Assembly (NCBI GenBank): GCA_000934455.1
Contig: KN889449.1
Coordinates: forward strand, 1-64,000
Source: Apostichopus parvimensis
Taxonomy: Eukaryota; Echinodermata; Holothuroidea; Aspidochirotida; Stichopodidae
DNA length: 64,000 nucleotides
Direction: 5' to 3'
The first letter of the stretch is position 1; the number at the start of each line of letters is the position of its first letter. Made by a program: the position numbers and the translations under genes. Shown piece after piece: positions 48,663 through 60,770 of the stretch. The notes beneath the pieces were generated by a model, which did not search any database, had not been told where the DNA came from, and was given only the letters and a program-made list of their open reading frames with translations.

Positions 48663-48815
48663 TGTCGTGTCCTTCTCCGGACATAACAACAATAAATGAC
48701 TGTAACAAGTTAGTTAAAGTTCCGAATCATGTTTATTAAGATGGCTGATCACTTGCTCTGTATTGCCAATCTACAGTCTTTTCAAACACATAATTATTAA
48801 CTATAATACATAACA
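48663..48815 (-). repeat. 5' LTR of the gypsy element at 42957-48815
   Basis: Same 153 bases as the other LTR with five differences. Confidence 0.88.
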
Positions 48816-49133
48816 GTAACCGTTGAAAAACAAATTCCCCCTGTTAAATTACTGTTCACCGCTTACTTTTTGCAGTTTAATAACGGTATTACACCGTGAT
48901 TTTTACGGTACAACGTAAGATGACGTATAAAATAATGTTAAAGAACAATGCTAAAACTATAGTTTTGCCGTAAAATTATAGTATGACTGCGTAATTTTCA
49001 AACCGTTAAATAACTGTAGGGTATTAACGATTAATTTCATTAGGTTCTAAAAACTCTTAATTTACAGAATAGCACCGGCGTCCTGGCTGCCAGTACTTTT
49101 ACCGTAAACTTACGGATTTTTTTAACAGTGTAG
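48816..49133. mobile_element. MITE-like repeat, target of the gypsy insertion
   Basis: The sequence is full of CCGTTA, TAACGG and TTACGG motifs and ends CTGGCTGCCAGTACTTTTAC to TTTTTTTAACAGTGT. A matching CTGGCTGCCAG lies at 42910-42920, on the far side of the gypsy element. The retrotransposon therefore seems to have entered this repeat at GTAAC. The ends were not proven. Confidence 0.4.
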
Positions 49134-49287
49134 GCCTATAATAATGGTAAGACAAATATTACTACCGGTAATATTACTTTCATAAAGCGCACGTAATTCA
49201 AAATAATTGACAGCCATTTCTTTTCATAGTGGATACCAGCGACATGCGCAGGGGCTGGGGCGGCTTGCATTGATACTAGGCCTTCAC

Positions 49288-49375
49288 CAGTGGCGTAAAC
49301 AGACTGGGTTGCAGGGGGCGAAAGTCCCCACTCTCAAAAGTCTGCCGCCCCCTGCTGTCCCAAATAAAGTTTTAG
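49288..49375 (+). repeat. hAT-type terminus relic
   Basis: Begins CAGTGGCGTAAACAGACTGG and then GCAGGGGGCGAAAGTCCCC, typical of one end of a non-autonomous hAT element. No partner end was found. The rest of 49134-49803 holds a G run at 49516-49529 and no gene. Confidence 0.4.
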
Positions 49376-49803
49376 CATACAATATAACTTAATAATTATA
49401 TATACCCTATTTAAACAATATTGCTCCCCTTGTCAATCTGAGACTCTTTAACCTCCTCTGAAGCCCCTCTAATGAAAATGTATAGTTACGCGTTGTCTCG
49501 TTATGTCTAGTTATTGGGGGGGGGGGGGGATCACTCAGTCGAAGGAAGTCACTTGGTCGGTTAAAGATTTAAGTGATTCAGACTAGGGGAAATTAATCGA
49601 CAGACTACACTTTATTGATTTTATTGTAAGCTGTTTAACACGTAAGAAGTTTTTCTCTTCCACAGTACCGTTTTTTGTTTACAAATTAGCTTTCTCGTCC
49701 AGTCCGTCCTTATTTCGTTATATGTCAAATGAATCTTCAGTAATGTATTTTAAACAGGGACGAATCCCAATTGACTTTTTCAATTGTAAATGGAATAGGA
49801 CTT

Positions 49804-49960
49804 TGATATGAGTTGAGTTGATATGAATTGATATATTAATGATGGCACTTTTGGCCGGCTTTGTAGCACTGTCAGTTAAGCTATAGAAAGTACAAACATG
49901 TGTTGTAAATACAGCTAGAAGTAACACTATTATTCGTGTTTTCAACGAAGTGTTATTTCA
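49804..49960 (+). repeat. Left LTR of the old gypsy element
   Basis: TGATATGAGTTGAG to GTGTTATTTCA. Confidence 0.7.
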
Positions 49961-51049
49961 TGGTGGCAACGGTAACAGGTATATGATCGCCATATAACTG
50001 ATAAAGCTATCCTGTTTTGGCTAAAAAAAAACATTTCAATCAGGTTAGATTTTGACAATTCGCGAGCGATATGGAACATCGCGAATTGTACGTTAGGCTA
50101 GTATAGTAAGCAAAAGGCCTAACCATCTGACTGATATTACGTTAGCCTCGGCTACAGTACAGTATAATGTGGTACACCGTAGACCACAGGTGTCACATAA
50201 TTAGATGAGACGGAATAACGAGTGGGGTCGAATAACGAATACAAGTTTGAACATTTGCTGAGTGAATAACAATGTCTACAGCTACACAGGATAACCCAGT
50301 CTTGAACTGGAATGCGCCAGATCTGGTAAACAGTTTCTGGAGTTTAAAAAATGTGTAACCTGTATTTAAAAATAAACAATGCACCGGTTAAAGAACAAAG
50401 CAAGAACATAAGAAAGGAAGGTTTACTCATGTTTAATACGTTTAAGATGACCGACCAAGAGCTGGAAGACCTGAATAAACTATGGGATCGGTTTAAGAAG
50501 GACATTCTGCCGAAAGAAAATATTCGGATCCATCGATTTCAATTCAAAGAGACTACAGGCAAAGGGGTGAAGATCAAAATTACCAATTTGTGCTACGGTT
50601 CAGGGAGTAAGCCGCGATGTTTACTTATCATGGGGTGCAGAATTTAATGAACATTACACTCGTCTGACGGAGCAGCTGATAAATGGCGTGAAGTATCCCA
50701 AAATCCAGAAGGAGCTACTTGGCACCGAAATTACAATCACCTTTCAGAAAGCCATTGATAAAGCCAAAGCCAATGAAACTACACAGGAACATTATCATCG
50801 TTTTAGAACGAGACAGCACGATGTCATGGATGTTCCTCAAGTAGACGCTGTTCGAGCCCTAAGAGAATGTAAGTTCTGTGGTACCAAACACATCTTTGGT
50901 AAGGATAGATTTTCAGCAGCTAACAGTAGGTGTGAGATCTGTAAGAAGATTGGTCATTGGAAGGCACGATGTTTCCAGGTTAAAAAGAAAGGAGAGAAAG
51001 AACCACAACTGAAAGACAAACTGGAAAAGAAACAGACATAAAACAAAGA

Positions 51050-52019
51050 CTCTGTTGAATTGGACTCTGAATCACTGAGTTTTGAATTGGTGAAGATTTT
51101 TTTTGTGACAATACGTCTCTCAACGGTAAAAATGATAAGTCGGAAAGGCCTATTACGCGCGCTGTTGTAGCCTATTTTGTAGCGTTAGGCTAGCCTCGCC
51201 TAAACCTAAACTTATGCATTGGAAATTTCCCTTCTACAAAGTTAACATGTAGGCCTGTCTAAACGAATATTTACTATAATTATTTAATATTGTTATATAA
51301 CTATGCCTAACCTTTACAAAGTCAGTTAATCCGACCATCGACTCCCACAAGAGACTGGCGAATCATGCTACAGTGCAATCAAGGATACTGTATGCAAATA
51401 TTCTAGCCACGCTGTACTAAAAACAGTGAATAAATTAAGTTTACCTCTAATAATAGGTCTTTATATATAGTTACTACACATATTGACATATGGGAGGGTT
51501 ACAAAAAGTCATAACATTTCTTTCATGGCATGGAATTTTTTATTCACAGAGGTTATTGAGAGGTCAAAGTCACTGATCAGAGTTTATATATAGTTCTCTC
51601 AAAGAAAGCAAGTTTCAGGTCATAGATTATTGTTTTATGGTTTTTCACCAAAAACGTCCCCATGCTACAAGAAATTGGTATGGCCAAAAAATCACAAACA
51701 GTGAATCACTACCAGATTAACATATTTGTCATTGACCCCTGGAAACAGGCTGGTGCCACTGGTATGGACCACATGTTTCAATCACACAATCACCTTGGCA
51801 TTAGTAAAGCCACGGTAACTTCAACAGACCACTTGAGAACTTCTGAATGATATGAACGTTGACTGTGAAGAACATACTTTCCTGAATAACCACACAGGTT
51901 GTAATCAGTCATTTGAGGCTACCTATGAGTGGTTACACTGTATCTGGGGTGTTTCGGGGAGTCTTTGGGTGTGAGCTATCATATTATGTGAGACAGTGGT
52001 TGGAGATGTTGGGACAACG
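51050..52019. other. Non-coding stretch inside the old gypsy element
   Basis: No protein similarity recognised between the gag region and the satellite array. It may be later insertion or strongly decayed pol. Confidence 0.35.
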
Positions 52020-52660
52020 GGCAAGGGTACCCCACCAGTGGAAATGACTGGAAATGACTCTCCTTAAATCAGGAGTCCTACCTATCATTTGCAAGTAGTT
52101 TCCAATTGGTTACACCCATACGCTGACATAGGTTACTAAGGGGGGGGGGGGACTCTGGCGGTGGTGGCCCACCAATATAAATTACTGGAAATGCCGATCC
52201 CTTACATATGAAGTGATACCTATCATTTTCCAGTAGGTTCCAACTGGTTACCTCATGAGCTGACCTAGGTCCATGAGGGGGACGAGCATTTTGGGGGTCT
52301 GCTGGCAGGGGTACCCCACTAATAGAAATTACTGGAAATGGCCATCCCTTACATATAGAGTCCTGCCAATCATTTTACAGTAGTTTTCAACTGTTTACCT
52401 CATGAGCTGACCTAGGTCAATGAGGGGAGGGGCATTTTGGGTGTCCACTGGCAGGGGTACCCCAACAATACAAATTACTGGAAATGCCCATCCCTTGAGC
52501 TGAAGTCCTAACCATCATTTTCCAGTAGTTTTCAACTGGTTACCTCATGAGCTGACCTAGTCCATCCGTGGGGGTCAATTATTGATGACTGGCGAAGCTA
52601 CCCCACCACCAATAATTACTGGCGATGGCCATTTGTTGCTCTTGGGGTCATACCTGACAC
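52020..52660 (+). repeat. Satellite-like array of about 145-bp units
   Basis: ATTACTGGAAATG-type anchors recur near 52046, 52181, 52329, 52476 and 52615. Shared parts include ACCTCATGAGCTGACCTAGG, CATTTTCCAGTAG and GGCAGGGGTACCCC. Unit lengths vary between about 137 and 147. A G run at 52140-52151 lies in one unit. Confidence 0.8.
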
Positions 52661-53109
52661 ATTGTACTTACTTTGATGGGGTTACCAATGAAAGCTGATC
52701 TACTTTAGCTTTTAGGTGAATTGAAAATTGCTCTCCCAGCCACACCCACCACAGCAGGTTTGCCAGTCGTCTGGTTTCATATACAGGAATGCACTGTCAA
52801 CTTTGTGATGTAAGAGGCAATTGGTTACCATCCCAGCTAACCAACCCTCTGGGCTCCCGGTCTAACAGTTATAAAGGTTGATGCTTCCCAGACAGGACTT
52901 GGTGCTATTCTATTCCAAGAGGGTAAACCGATAGCCTGTGCCAGTATGAGGTTGACTGACACAGAAAGACGGTATGCGAATATTGAATGAGAGTTTTTGG
53001 CACTCGTATTTGCGCGGAAAGATTTCACACTTATTTGAATGGCTCTAGTTTTGTGATTGAAACTGACCATAAGCCACTGGAGGATTTAGCCAAGACACCT
53101 CCAAGGCTG

Positions 53110-53568
53110 CATTTTGTAATGCCCAAATGACCATCATGGATACTGCCAAGGCCGCAAAGGTTAAAGTTGCGCCTGCAACCATATGGCATGACAATCAGGT
53201 ATAGACCTGGCAAAGAAATATTTTTCCCGGATATGTTATCTTGATTAGGTTCTGTTGAGGGAACATATATTGACTTGGACAAGACTATTCATATGCTGAC
53301 CTTATCAGATGACAGGGGAAAAGAGTTACAGTTATAGACTAGTAGAGACACTGAGTTGATAGGTCTTGCTAAATTTGTGCATGAGGGTTGGTCGGATACA
53401 GCCAAAGAAAGGTCTTCCTAAAAACATAAGGAATTATTTTTCATGTGGAGATAAAATTAGCATCGACAATTCAATATTGATGAAAGGGGATAGGATTATA
53501 ATTCCCAAGTCATTAAGGTCACGAATACTTGGCAGTATCCATGATGGTCATTTGGGCATTACAAAATG
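53110..53568. repeat. Perfect 41-base inverted repeat
   Basis: 53110-53150 is the exact reverse complement of 53528-53568 (arms start CATTTTGTAATGCCCAAATG and CTTGGCAGTATCCATGATGG). The spacer is 377 bases. The right arm lies in integrase-coding sequence. Confidence 0.85.
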
Positions 53569-54621
53569 TCAATTGCGTGCCAAGAGTAGTGTTTATTGGC
53601 CGGGTATTGACAGTGACATTGAGGACTATGAGAAAATAACAGGAAGCTGTCATAGTCTTGCTGTAGTTAACATAAGGAAACAAGTGTTTAGCGAGATTCC
53701 AATCCCTAAAAAGGTAATGTCTGATAATGGTCCCCAGGTTGATAGTGCATGTTTCAGACAGTTTGCAAAAGAGTGGTGTTTTAACCATATAACTTCAAAG
53801 CCCAACGTTCCCACATAGCAATGGTCTTGCTGAGAGAATGGTTCAAACAATTAAGATTCTCATTAGGAAATGTCATGATTATAAAGTATGATATTGATAC
53901 GGCTCTATTAGGACTAAGGGCAACACCAACAGGTCACAACTTACCAAGCCCAGCAGAGCTATTGTGCTGTAGAAAGTTTCAGGGTAGTGTGCCACTAAGA
54001 ATAAATAATGAGTTAGCTGAAAAAGATAATATCAAGGCTACATTTTGGATAGACAGCAGTCACAGAAACACTATCATGATACCCCGGGAGTCAGCGACTC
54101 ACCTCCTTTGAAAATAGGTCAAAGTGTTACTGTGCTCAAGGATAATCGTACTTGGACACCTGCAATTGTTCAAGAAAAGTGTTTGGAACCACGGTCATTT
54201 ATTGTTGAAACTCCAAATGAAAATAGACTCGGGAGAAATAGGAACCATCTTAGGGATATTCAACCACCTAATTTGCCTACTCCCCCAGAACAATCAGTTT
54301 CGACTGAGCCTGAGCTGGCTAATGCTGATCTTGAATCAAACAGTCAGCTACGACCCAATGATTATCATACAGACGAACATGTTACAAGTAATCAAAGTAG
54401 AAGGGTAGTGAGACCTCCCACAAGGTTGAATGGAGGACTGTAGTCTTACTCACTGTCTTAGTGAAGTTTGCTTTGTGTTTTGGTTGCAAAACAATTATGT
54501 TACTGTATTTGTGTAGAGGACGTTTCGTTGCGTGATGATGTACTTAAATTTGGAGTATTTTGCTTAGTGAAGGAGATAGTTGGTTTATTTGTGTTTTTTT
54601 ATTGCTAAAAGAAGGGGGATG

Positions 54622-54776
54622 TGATATGTGTTGAATTGATATGTGTTATCATATTAATGGCACTTTTGGTCGGCCTTGTAGCACTGTCAGTTAAGCTACA
54701 CAAAGTATAAACATGTGTTGTAAATAGAGCTCGAAGTAAGACTATTATTACTATGTTTTCAACGAAGTCTTATTTT
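54622..54776 (+). repeat. Right LTR of the old gypsy element
   Basis: TGATATGTGTTGAATTG to GTCTTATTTTC; the right edge is uncertain by a few bases. Confidence 0.65.
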
Positions 54777-55557
54777 CTGAATGATTCTAAACCTATTAGA
54801 AGATTGATTCGAAAATTTATTACAACATTTAAATCGTAACTTGGATTCGTGCCTAATTCAGATATAAAAATGGTAGGTAGTGGGTTTCGGTAGCCGCAAT
54901 ACATGTCAGTATGTGAACCATTCATACCAGCCATTTGTCCTACCCTTTACCTATACCCGATACCTTCTATACTGTGAGGGACGGTCCCATTTTGGGGTGT
55001 GCTCCTGAGGGGAATGACGGTTCAATACCTCAACTTACATAAAAACATGATCAGTTGATTTCCGCTGTCATGGGCGTCAATCCAGGGGGGACGGGGGGAC
55101 ACGTCCCCCCCACATTTCGATGGGTGCGGGACACAATATCAAATGTCCCCCCACACATTTGGAAAAAAATAGTGTCGTGGCTCTATTTGGTTAGGGCTTA
55201 CACATCTCAGGATTCATATATCACTCAATGTTGCTGAATGGAGAATTCCACCCAGATCTCGTGAGTTGGTACCCTGAGTTCTCCGACAATCTTAAGCTTA
55301 GTCTGCCTTTCTTTCGATGCCAGTTCCAGTCTTCGTCGGTTGAAGGGTATAGACAAATATTGAAGTTGATGAATCCAGCGGTACGGGCTATGTTTGGTGA
55401 AGTCGAAGCTCTCTTGCGGTTGCTCCTCGTCTCCTCCGCCAGTTCGACGGAAGCCGAGAGATCTTTTAGTGCTTTGAGGCGTTTGAAGACGTTTGAAGGG
55501 GGGGGTGGGGGTGTCTCACCCCCAAACTTGGTAAAACTGACGATAGTTGGAAAATTG

Positions 55558-55592
55558 GAGTGCGACAGTCGGAATTTCCGACTGTCGCACTC
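55558..55592. repeat. Perfect 35-base palindrome
   Basis: GAGTGCGACAGTCGGAA, one T, then TTCCGACTGTCGCACTC: 17-base arms with a single-base centre, within the hAT derivative after its coding remnant. Confidence 0.9.
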
Positions 55593-56447
55593 TAGTTTAT
55601 CTAGGCCTATTCATTTATTCTTGTGATTGTGCATGACCTAAAATTAAAAAATTTTGGTCCAAATTTACCTTTAATCTGTCATATTTACCACGTTTTCCTT
55701 GCCACTTTGAGAAATTGTATCTCGCGATTCTTATACTCCACCGTACAAAACTTCGTATGATTTTGAATACTCCAATTAAAAAATGCCTAATAGAACTACC
55801 GTCATAGGCGTAGGAGCCCAATTCGATTTGGTGGGGTTGTAACGACTTGCCCGAAAAATATAACCAAAATTTTTCGCGCGTTCCACATGTTAAATGTGCG
55901 TATCATATAGACATACATCGGTTTTTACATCGCATGCAAATAGCATACAATCATTTTACGTCTTATTACTCTTCCATATTGGTTATCATTATTTGCAAGT
56001 CGTTACAATGTTAATGGTAATAATAATATCAGTTTAACTACTGAAAAACACATTGCAAATTATCTTTCTTCCAGTAGGTTCCCGAAAAGTTTTCAGCATT
56101 GTGCCCGAAATTTCACAAAATATTTGGTTGCTGGTTAAATGAGTGCCAGTGGGTACAAATATATCGAAAAAAGTTCGCAACAAAAGTGCAGTGTCTGACT
56201 GACACTGACCGTATCGTTGACGATTAGCGCGAGGGTGGGGGGGGGAGCAGTCGGAATTTTCTGGCTTCAAAACCCATCCAGTTGGATTTTCAGCCACATT
56301 AAATTAGTAATAATGGCGTATGAGGAAATGCACCATTTTGTGGTAGGACTCCCAGGACGGCAAGTCGAGAAACTCACATGCAGTCGCGGCGGATAGCTTC
56401 CTTCGCCTGTATGTCCGGGGACATTTTGGGACATCGTTCCTATAGGC

Positions 56448-56758
56448 CAGGGGTGGGCAACCTACGGCCCGCATGCGGCCCGCAAGTGATTTTTTACATC
56501 ATCACAAAAAACGAACTAGCTGCTTAGAATTTATCTGCACTAATCATGCTGTCAGGTAGGTCTATTATCACCATTAATTATCAATTGGACTGTATTGCCC
56601 ACATGTTTTTGTCAAGACAGATTAGTACACACCTATTGCTTGAACGTCGTCGGAAGCAAAGCTTTGAAATCAACAGCAGGTCGTTGGTTAGGTGCGGCCC
56701 TGTCAATCTTTCACTCCTAAAATCTGGCCCATTCATTCAAAAAGGGTGCCCACCCCTG
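56448..56758 (+). mobile_element. hAT-type MITE nested in the hAT derivative
   Basis: Begins CAGGGGTGGGCAACC and ends GGGTGCCCACCCCTG, an inverted repeat. Flanks are CTATAGGC (56440-56447) and CTATAGAC (56759-56766), an 8-base duplication with one mismatch. 311 bases, no coding capacity. It inserted after the surrounding element. Confidence 0.85.
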
Positions 56759-57243
56759 CTATAGACCTATATCTGAGGCCCTGGGGTCATTCCTTGACCG
56801 ACTTGGTGCAATATAATGTGCCCATTTCGAAGTAAATTTATTCACAGATTGTTAGTTGTCATGGGTTCGAACAAATGAGGGGAATTCTATTATGAAACAT
56901 AGGGCAAAATGGGGCTGGGGTTCCAGTTCGCCGCATCATTTGTCAACTTGCAACAGATTCCAATGTTCATGTCATTTGGAATCACTAATAAAAGAAATAA
57001 TCCACCAAAAATGAAGGTCGCATGAACTTTATTGCAGATTTCCTGAGTGACGAATTTCTGCTATCCAGCCTGGCAAGTGCCATCTCCAGCGATCTGGCAG
57101 GTATTGAAATCTGAAATTTTCTTGGTACGCTGCGCGCCAACCAATGGTGGCGCTCCGCTTAGATAGTACTTTCGGTCGGAATACTCGAATCGATTACTCC
57201 CCCCCCCCACGTTTCAAATCGGATTGACGCCCCTGTCCGCTGT

Positions 57244-58159
57244 TATGACTTTCCATATACCAACTATATTGGAGCGATATTTCGAAGTGACCTCCCAACA
57301 GACAGTAACAGGATATTCCTTCACTTTATTGTTTCGACAGTTCTGTTAGGAAATGTGGGCTCTAACCATGGTCCTACATCAAGGGTGAAAGTCGGACATT
57401 GCAGGCAATCAACGTTAGTGAATTTAATAGCCGCATTTCAGAATACGGTGCTGAATAGCGGCTATAAATCACTTAAGAAAATCAGACTTCTAAGGCAACT
57501 GGTTCGAAAATGTTCTTTTAAGACAGTTCAAGTAGATGACATGATTGTTCTATAGGCTGAATATTGCGATTTTTTCGACGGTTCCCGGGAGACCATGGAC
57601 AACTTACATTTGTAACCCGACTTTGAATGCCTTTTCTGTCTTCATTTTTTACTTTTTGTTTGGCCAAGTCGGAATAAATATATACGAGATGACACATTGA
57701 GGGTATCCAAGGCATCACGCTGGCTAATGAAACAGATTTGGCTCAATAGAAATCCCCAATTTAGATTATTGAAGAGAAAATACAATTCCTATATTTTTCA
57801 TGAACATATGTAAAATTAGACTGTTTGCGAACCCTGGAAGTGCCGTTCCTGGCAATCTAAAGGTTATCTTTTCTTGAAAGAAAAGGCGCTACCGTCCAAC
57901 TAATAGTGGCGCTCCGCTTCCAACATTCCTAGGCGGATAAACGCCACTGGCCCCAAAACACTCCACGGGCTAAAAAACAGTAATTGATACCACCATTGTA
58001 TTCACTGCAAAACAATCCGAAGGGGGCAACCCCTCCCCCATAGCATTCTGGCCCCTACACCTGTGAAATCCAGCGCACGCCACTATTTGATATTGCATGT
58101 AGCCTATACTCTGAAATCCTGTACAATTTTCATATTTTATCGTGTTTAATCTACGTACT
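57244..58159. other. Intergenic region with hAT-end relics
   Basis: No gene recognised. GGCGGATAAACGCCACTG ends at 57949, and 58030-58077 runs CAACCCCTCCCCCATAGC to GCGCACGCCACT; both look like right-hand termini of non-autonomous hAT elements, without visible partners. Confidence 0.4.
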
Positions 58160-58240
58160 GCCTCACATATACAAGTACACACAAAAACGACATTACTATA
58201 ATAATTATATCGTTTTCGTGTGTACTTGTAAATGTGAGGC
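58160..58240. repeat. Foldback with 31-base arms
   Basis: 58160-58190 pairs with 58210-58240 with two mismatches, leaving a 19-base AT-rich loop. The arms start GCCTCACATATACAAGTAC on the left. It may be a foldback MITE or a hairpin transcript template. Confidence 0.8.
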
Positions 58241-59590
58241 TCTTTAATTGTAAAGACGATGCCAATACCAACGCATTGATTGATCAAGTTGAAATTCCCT
58301 ATCATAGGCATATGAGGGGAATGGGGGCAGACTGCACCGAAATTTCCAGATGACCCAAAATTCGGGCATGAATCACGAAATATTACAAAATTCGGGTACC
58401 CTTTCAATTTGCGTCACCAAATATTTAGTATATACAATTTCAATACGCAGTGCAGTACGGAGTGGCGTGCAATTCAGTCTATTCCAGCAATCTAAGAGAT
58501 AATTCGAGCAATGTTTGAAAATTGTCAGGCAAAGGCGGCCTACCTTCTGCCCCAACCAAAATTGGATGCTCATGTACGCTTATGTTCCCCACAAGGGTTA
58601 TACGTGGTCCCTTTATTGTTGTTGTTACAGGTCGGAGTCAATTTGGGGTAAATTAAGGTTAACGTTAGTCATAGTAAAAGGAACCATAAAATGATAGATC
58701 TTATAAATAAAAAATAAAACGTACCACATAAGTTGTCCTTAACAAGTTCAAGGTTTCTATCGTTTTTGCTGCAAGTGAGACTTAATCTGAGGTTAACCTG
58801 TTAACAGAGGCTGAAGTATTAAAATCCTTGTAAACAACATGTGATTCTTTTGACAAGTAGTCAATCATTTTTCGCAATAGGTTAAGATCAAAGGTCTTTC
58901 ATTGTCACTAGAGATGAAAACCTGAAACTCGGGTTACACTTGTAATTATAACCATTTTCAGATCTCATTGAAAGTTTGAAACTATACAAAAATTATGTCA
59001 AATTCGAGGTCAATTTATGCATACACACAGTCGTTTTAAAGGACAGTTTTTAGACGCGTGATTAATACGAGAAGTGCTAAGTTTGGAGTAGCAGGTCGAA
59101 AACGCGGAGAGTTTTCAGACTTTCAAAAGTCTGGTCAGTAAATGTGAATCCAGCAACAATTAATAGCGTAAAGAAGAAGCAAACGTAAATGTTCGGCGCT
59201 TTTCCACCCGAAAACGTCAAGTATGTATAAAATACAAAGGACGCCAGACTGTGTTCTTCTCTGATCGTGTATATTTATGACCACGTTTCCTTGACCTCAT
59301 TTCAGGTTCGTACATATGTATAACAAAATGTTCGGGATGAACATTACATCCCTCCAAACTTTAAGACATGAAACCTATTATGACATTAGGCTAAACTACT
59401 ATATAAAATATGTAGCCTTTGTAAACAATAAGTTTTACATGATTTCACATTTTGCGATAACTAATTGTGTCAGTATTTCTTGTTTTCTTGGAATGGAAAT
59501 GCCTAGAGTGCACAGTAAATAACAACTTTTTATAAGATATTGTACATAGTACAATTTGAACAATAAGTAAACAAAGATAACTAAAGTATA
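58241..59590. other. Intergenic region
   Basis: Only short open frames without family features. The 3' end and LTR of the gypsy remnant to the right could lie in its last 300 bases, but no LTR pair was found. Confidence 0.3.
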
Positions 59591-59599
59591 CGTCATGTT

Positions 59600-60770
59600 G
59601 GTGATTAGACATAATCTTTGAAGTATGCCTGCGGTTGGCGATTGCGACGTGGGTGCATACCAGGTATGTTCTTCGGCTGTGCGGCGCGCGGTGTAGGATC
59701 AGCAGGGATGTGGTACATGTCGTCATCTGTATCAGAGTCACTTGGCTGGTTTTACAGTCATGGTGTTTTTTTGAGGAGTTTGAACGAGGAGCAGTTACGC
59801 GTAATGCTATGACTTCCATGCGATGCCGTGCTACCTTTGACTCTAGTTACTTTATAAGGACTGATCTTATAAGGGGTATTGCGCTTGCTCACATAACCGT
59901 CTTCTCTGACAATCACAGAGTCTCCAATTTGAAAGGAGTGTTCATTTGTTCTTTTCTCATTGTTTCTTTCGCTCTTCTGTCGTTTTCACGAATGACGTTG
60001 TCATTAGGCGTGGTTTGTACACTTGTTTCTGGGATGCGCGACCGAAGAGCTTTACCAAAAACCAGGGTTGCGAGGGGTGCTACTGTTGAGGTGTGTGGTG
60101 TCGCTCTACAATTTCGTTAAAACCTATGCAGTTCCTGCTTCCATGACCTTCCTTCTGCATGTGCAGTGCGGTTAACCTTTATCAAGGTTTTCATAAATCG
60201 TTCCACTAAACCATTTGCGCGAGGCCATCGTGGCGTGATTTTGCGATGCTTAAAACCTAAGTAGTTGGCAAGGTCCTTGAATTCCCTGCTATTAAAGGGT
60301 GGACCATTGTCCGATCTGACTACCTTTGGGATACCATTCATAGCAAAGATTTTGTCAACTGCGGGGGGATGACTGAACTTGCAGACGTTCAGCAAATGAC
60401 CTCTACAACAGGGTATCTGCTATAGTCATCAATGCAAACCATTAAGTGATCTCCGGTTAGCAAGTCTTCAAAGTCAATACTTATTACAACCCAGGGGGCT
60501 TGGGGCAGTTCTGACATTTGTAGTGGTTCACGACTGTTGTCAATCGTTGTGGCTTGACATGGTATGCAATTAGCAATCGTCGTTGCAATCATGTTATCTA
60601 TTCCTGGAAACCACACTTTCTCACGGAGGAGCTTCTTAGTATTAACTTTTCCTTGGTGCCCTTCAAGAGCTATGTCCAGGATGCTTTGCTGCAGACAGGT
60701 AGGAATGATAATACAACTGCCGCGCAATAACACATCATGTGAAACACTCAACTCATTACATTACGCACCT
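59600..60770 (-). mobile_element. Ty3/gypsy integrase remnant
   Basis: The minus strand codes an integrase zinc region (EGHQGKVNTKKLLREKVWFP, CIPCQATT), the core with VICIDDYSRYPVVEV-like sequence and VVRSDNGPPFNS, PRWPRANGLVERF, and a C-terminal part with YKISPYKVTRVKG. It is related to the integrase of the Mag-like element at 30944-40014. No LTRs, gag or reverse transcriptase were found. It has several breaks and looks older than the Mag-like element. Confidence 0.75.

Larger units (their letters stand above)
42957..48815 (-). mobile_element. Ty3/gypsy LTR retrotransposon, broken, with perfect target duplication
   Basis: 5.86 kb in minus orientation with 153-base LTRs (42957-43109 and 48663-48815) and GTAAC directly outside both ends (42952-42956 and 48816-48820). 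A purine tract AAAGGGGAGGAA adjoins the 3' LTR and TGGCGACGAGG follows the 5' LTR. Parts in coding order: a leader to about 47730, gag with two zinc knuckles near 47100-46980, protease near 46800 (FEVDTGSPWS), reverse transcriptase to about 45740 with YLDDIIV, RNase H with VTDHKPLVALF, integrase with NGTQFVSEEF and ASNGLAERAV. LTRs differ at five of 153 positions, so the insertion is fairly young. The coding region carries only a few breaks. Confidence 0.9.
49804..54776 (+). mobile_element. Ty3/gypsy LTR retrotransposon, old and broken
   Basis: LTRs of about 157 bases lie at 49804-49960 and 54622-54776, sharing GTAGCACTGTCAGTTAAGCT and TTTTCAACGAAGT. They are clearly more diverged than those of the other two elements, so this one is older. 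A TGGTGGCAACGG follows the left LTR. Parts: gag about 50270-51040 with a zinc knuckle (CEICKKIGHWKARC), RNase H about 52860-53260 with VDASQTGLGAILF, integrase about 53370-54440 with SDNGPQVDSACF. A satellite array lies between gag and pol. Many breaks. No clear target duplication was seen. Confidence 0.75.
55069..57235 (+). mobile_element. hAT deletion derivative with 8-bp target duplication
   Basis: The left end CATGGGCGTCAATCC and the right end GGATTGACGCCCCTG form a 15-base inverted repeat with one mismatch. TCCGCTGT flanks both sides (55061-55068 and 57236-57243), an exact 8-base target duplication as expected for hAT. Inside, 55235-55500 codes LKLSLPFFRCQFQSSSVEGY and SSTEAERSFSALRRLKTF, the C-terminal dimerisation part of a hAT transposase of the same type as the one at 33439-35490; the catalytic part is absent. 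The element is therefore non-autonomous and depends on a related transposase. Confidence 0.88.

Noticed and set aside
49288-57949. Pairing of the hAT-like left end at 49288 with the right end at 57949
   Set aside because: The 8-base flanks (GCCTTCAC and GCCCCAAA) do not match, and the interval contains unrelated complete elements.
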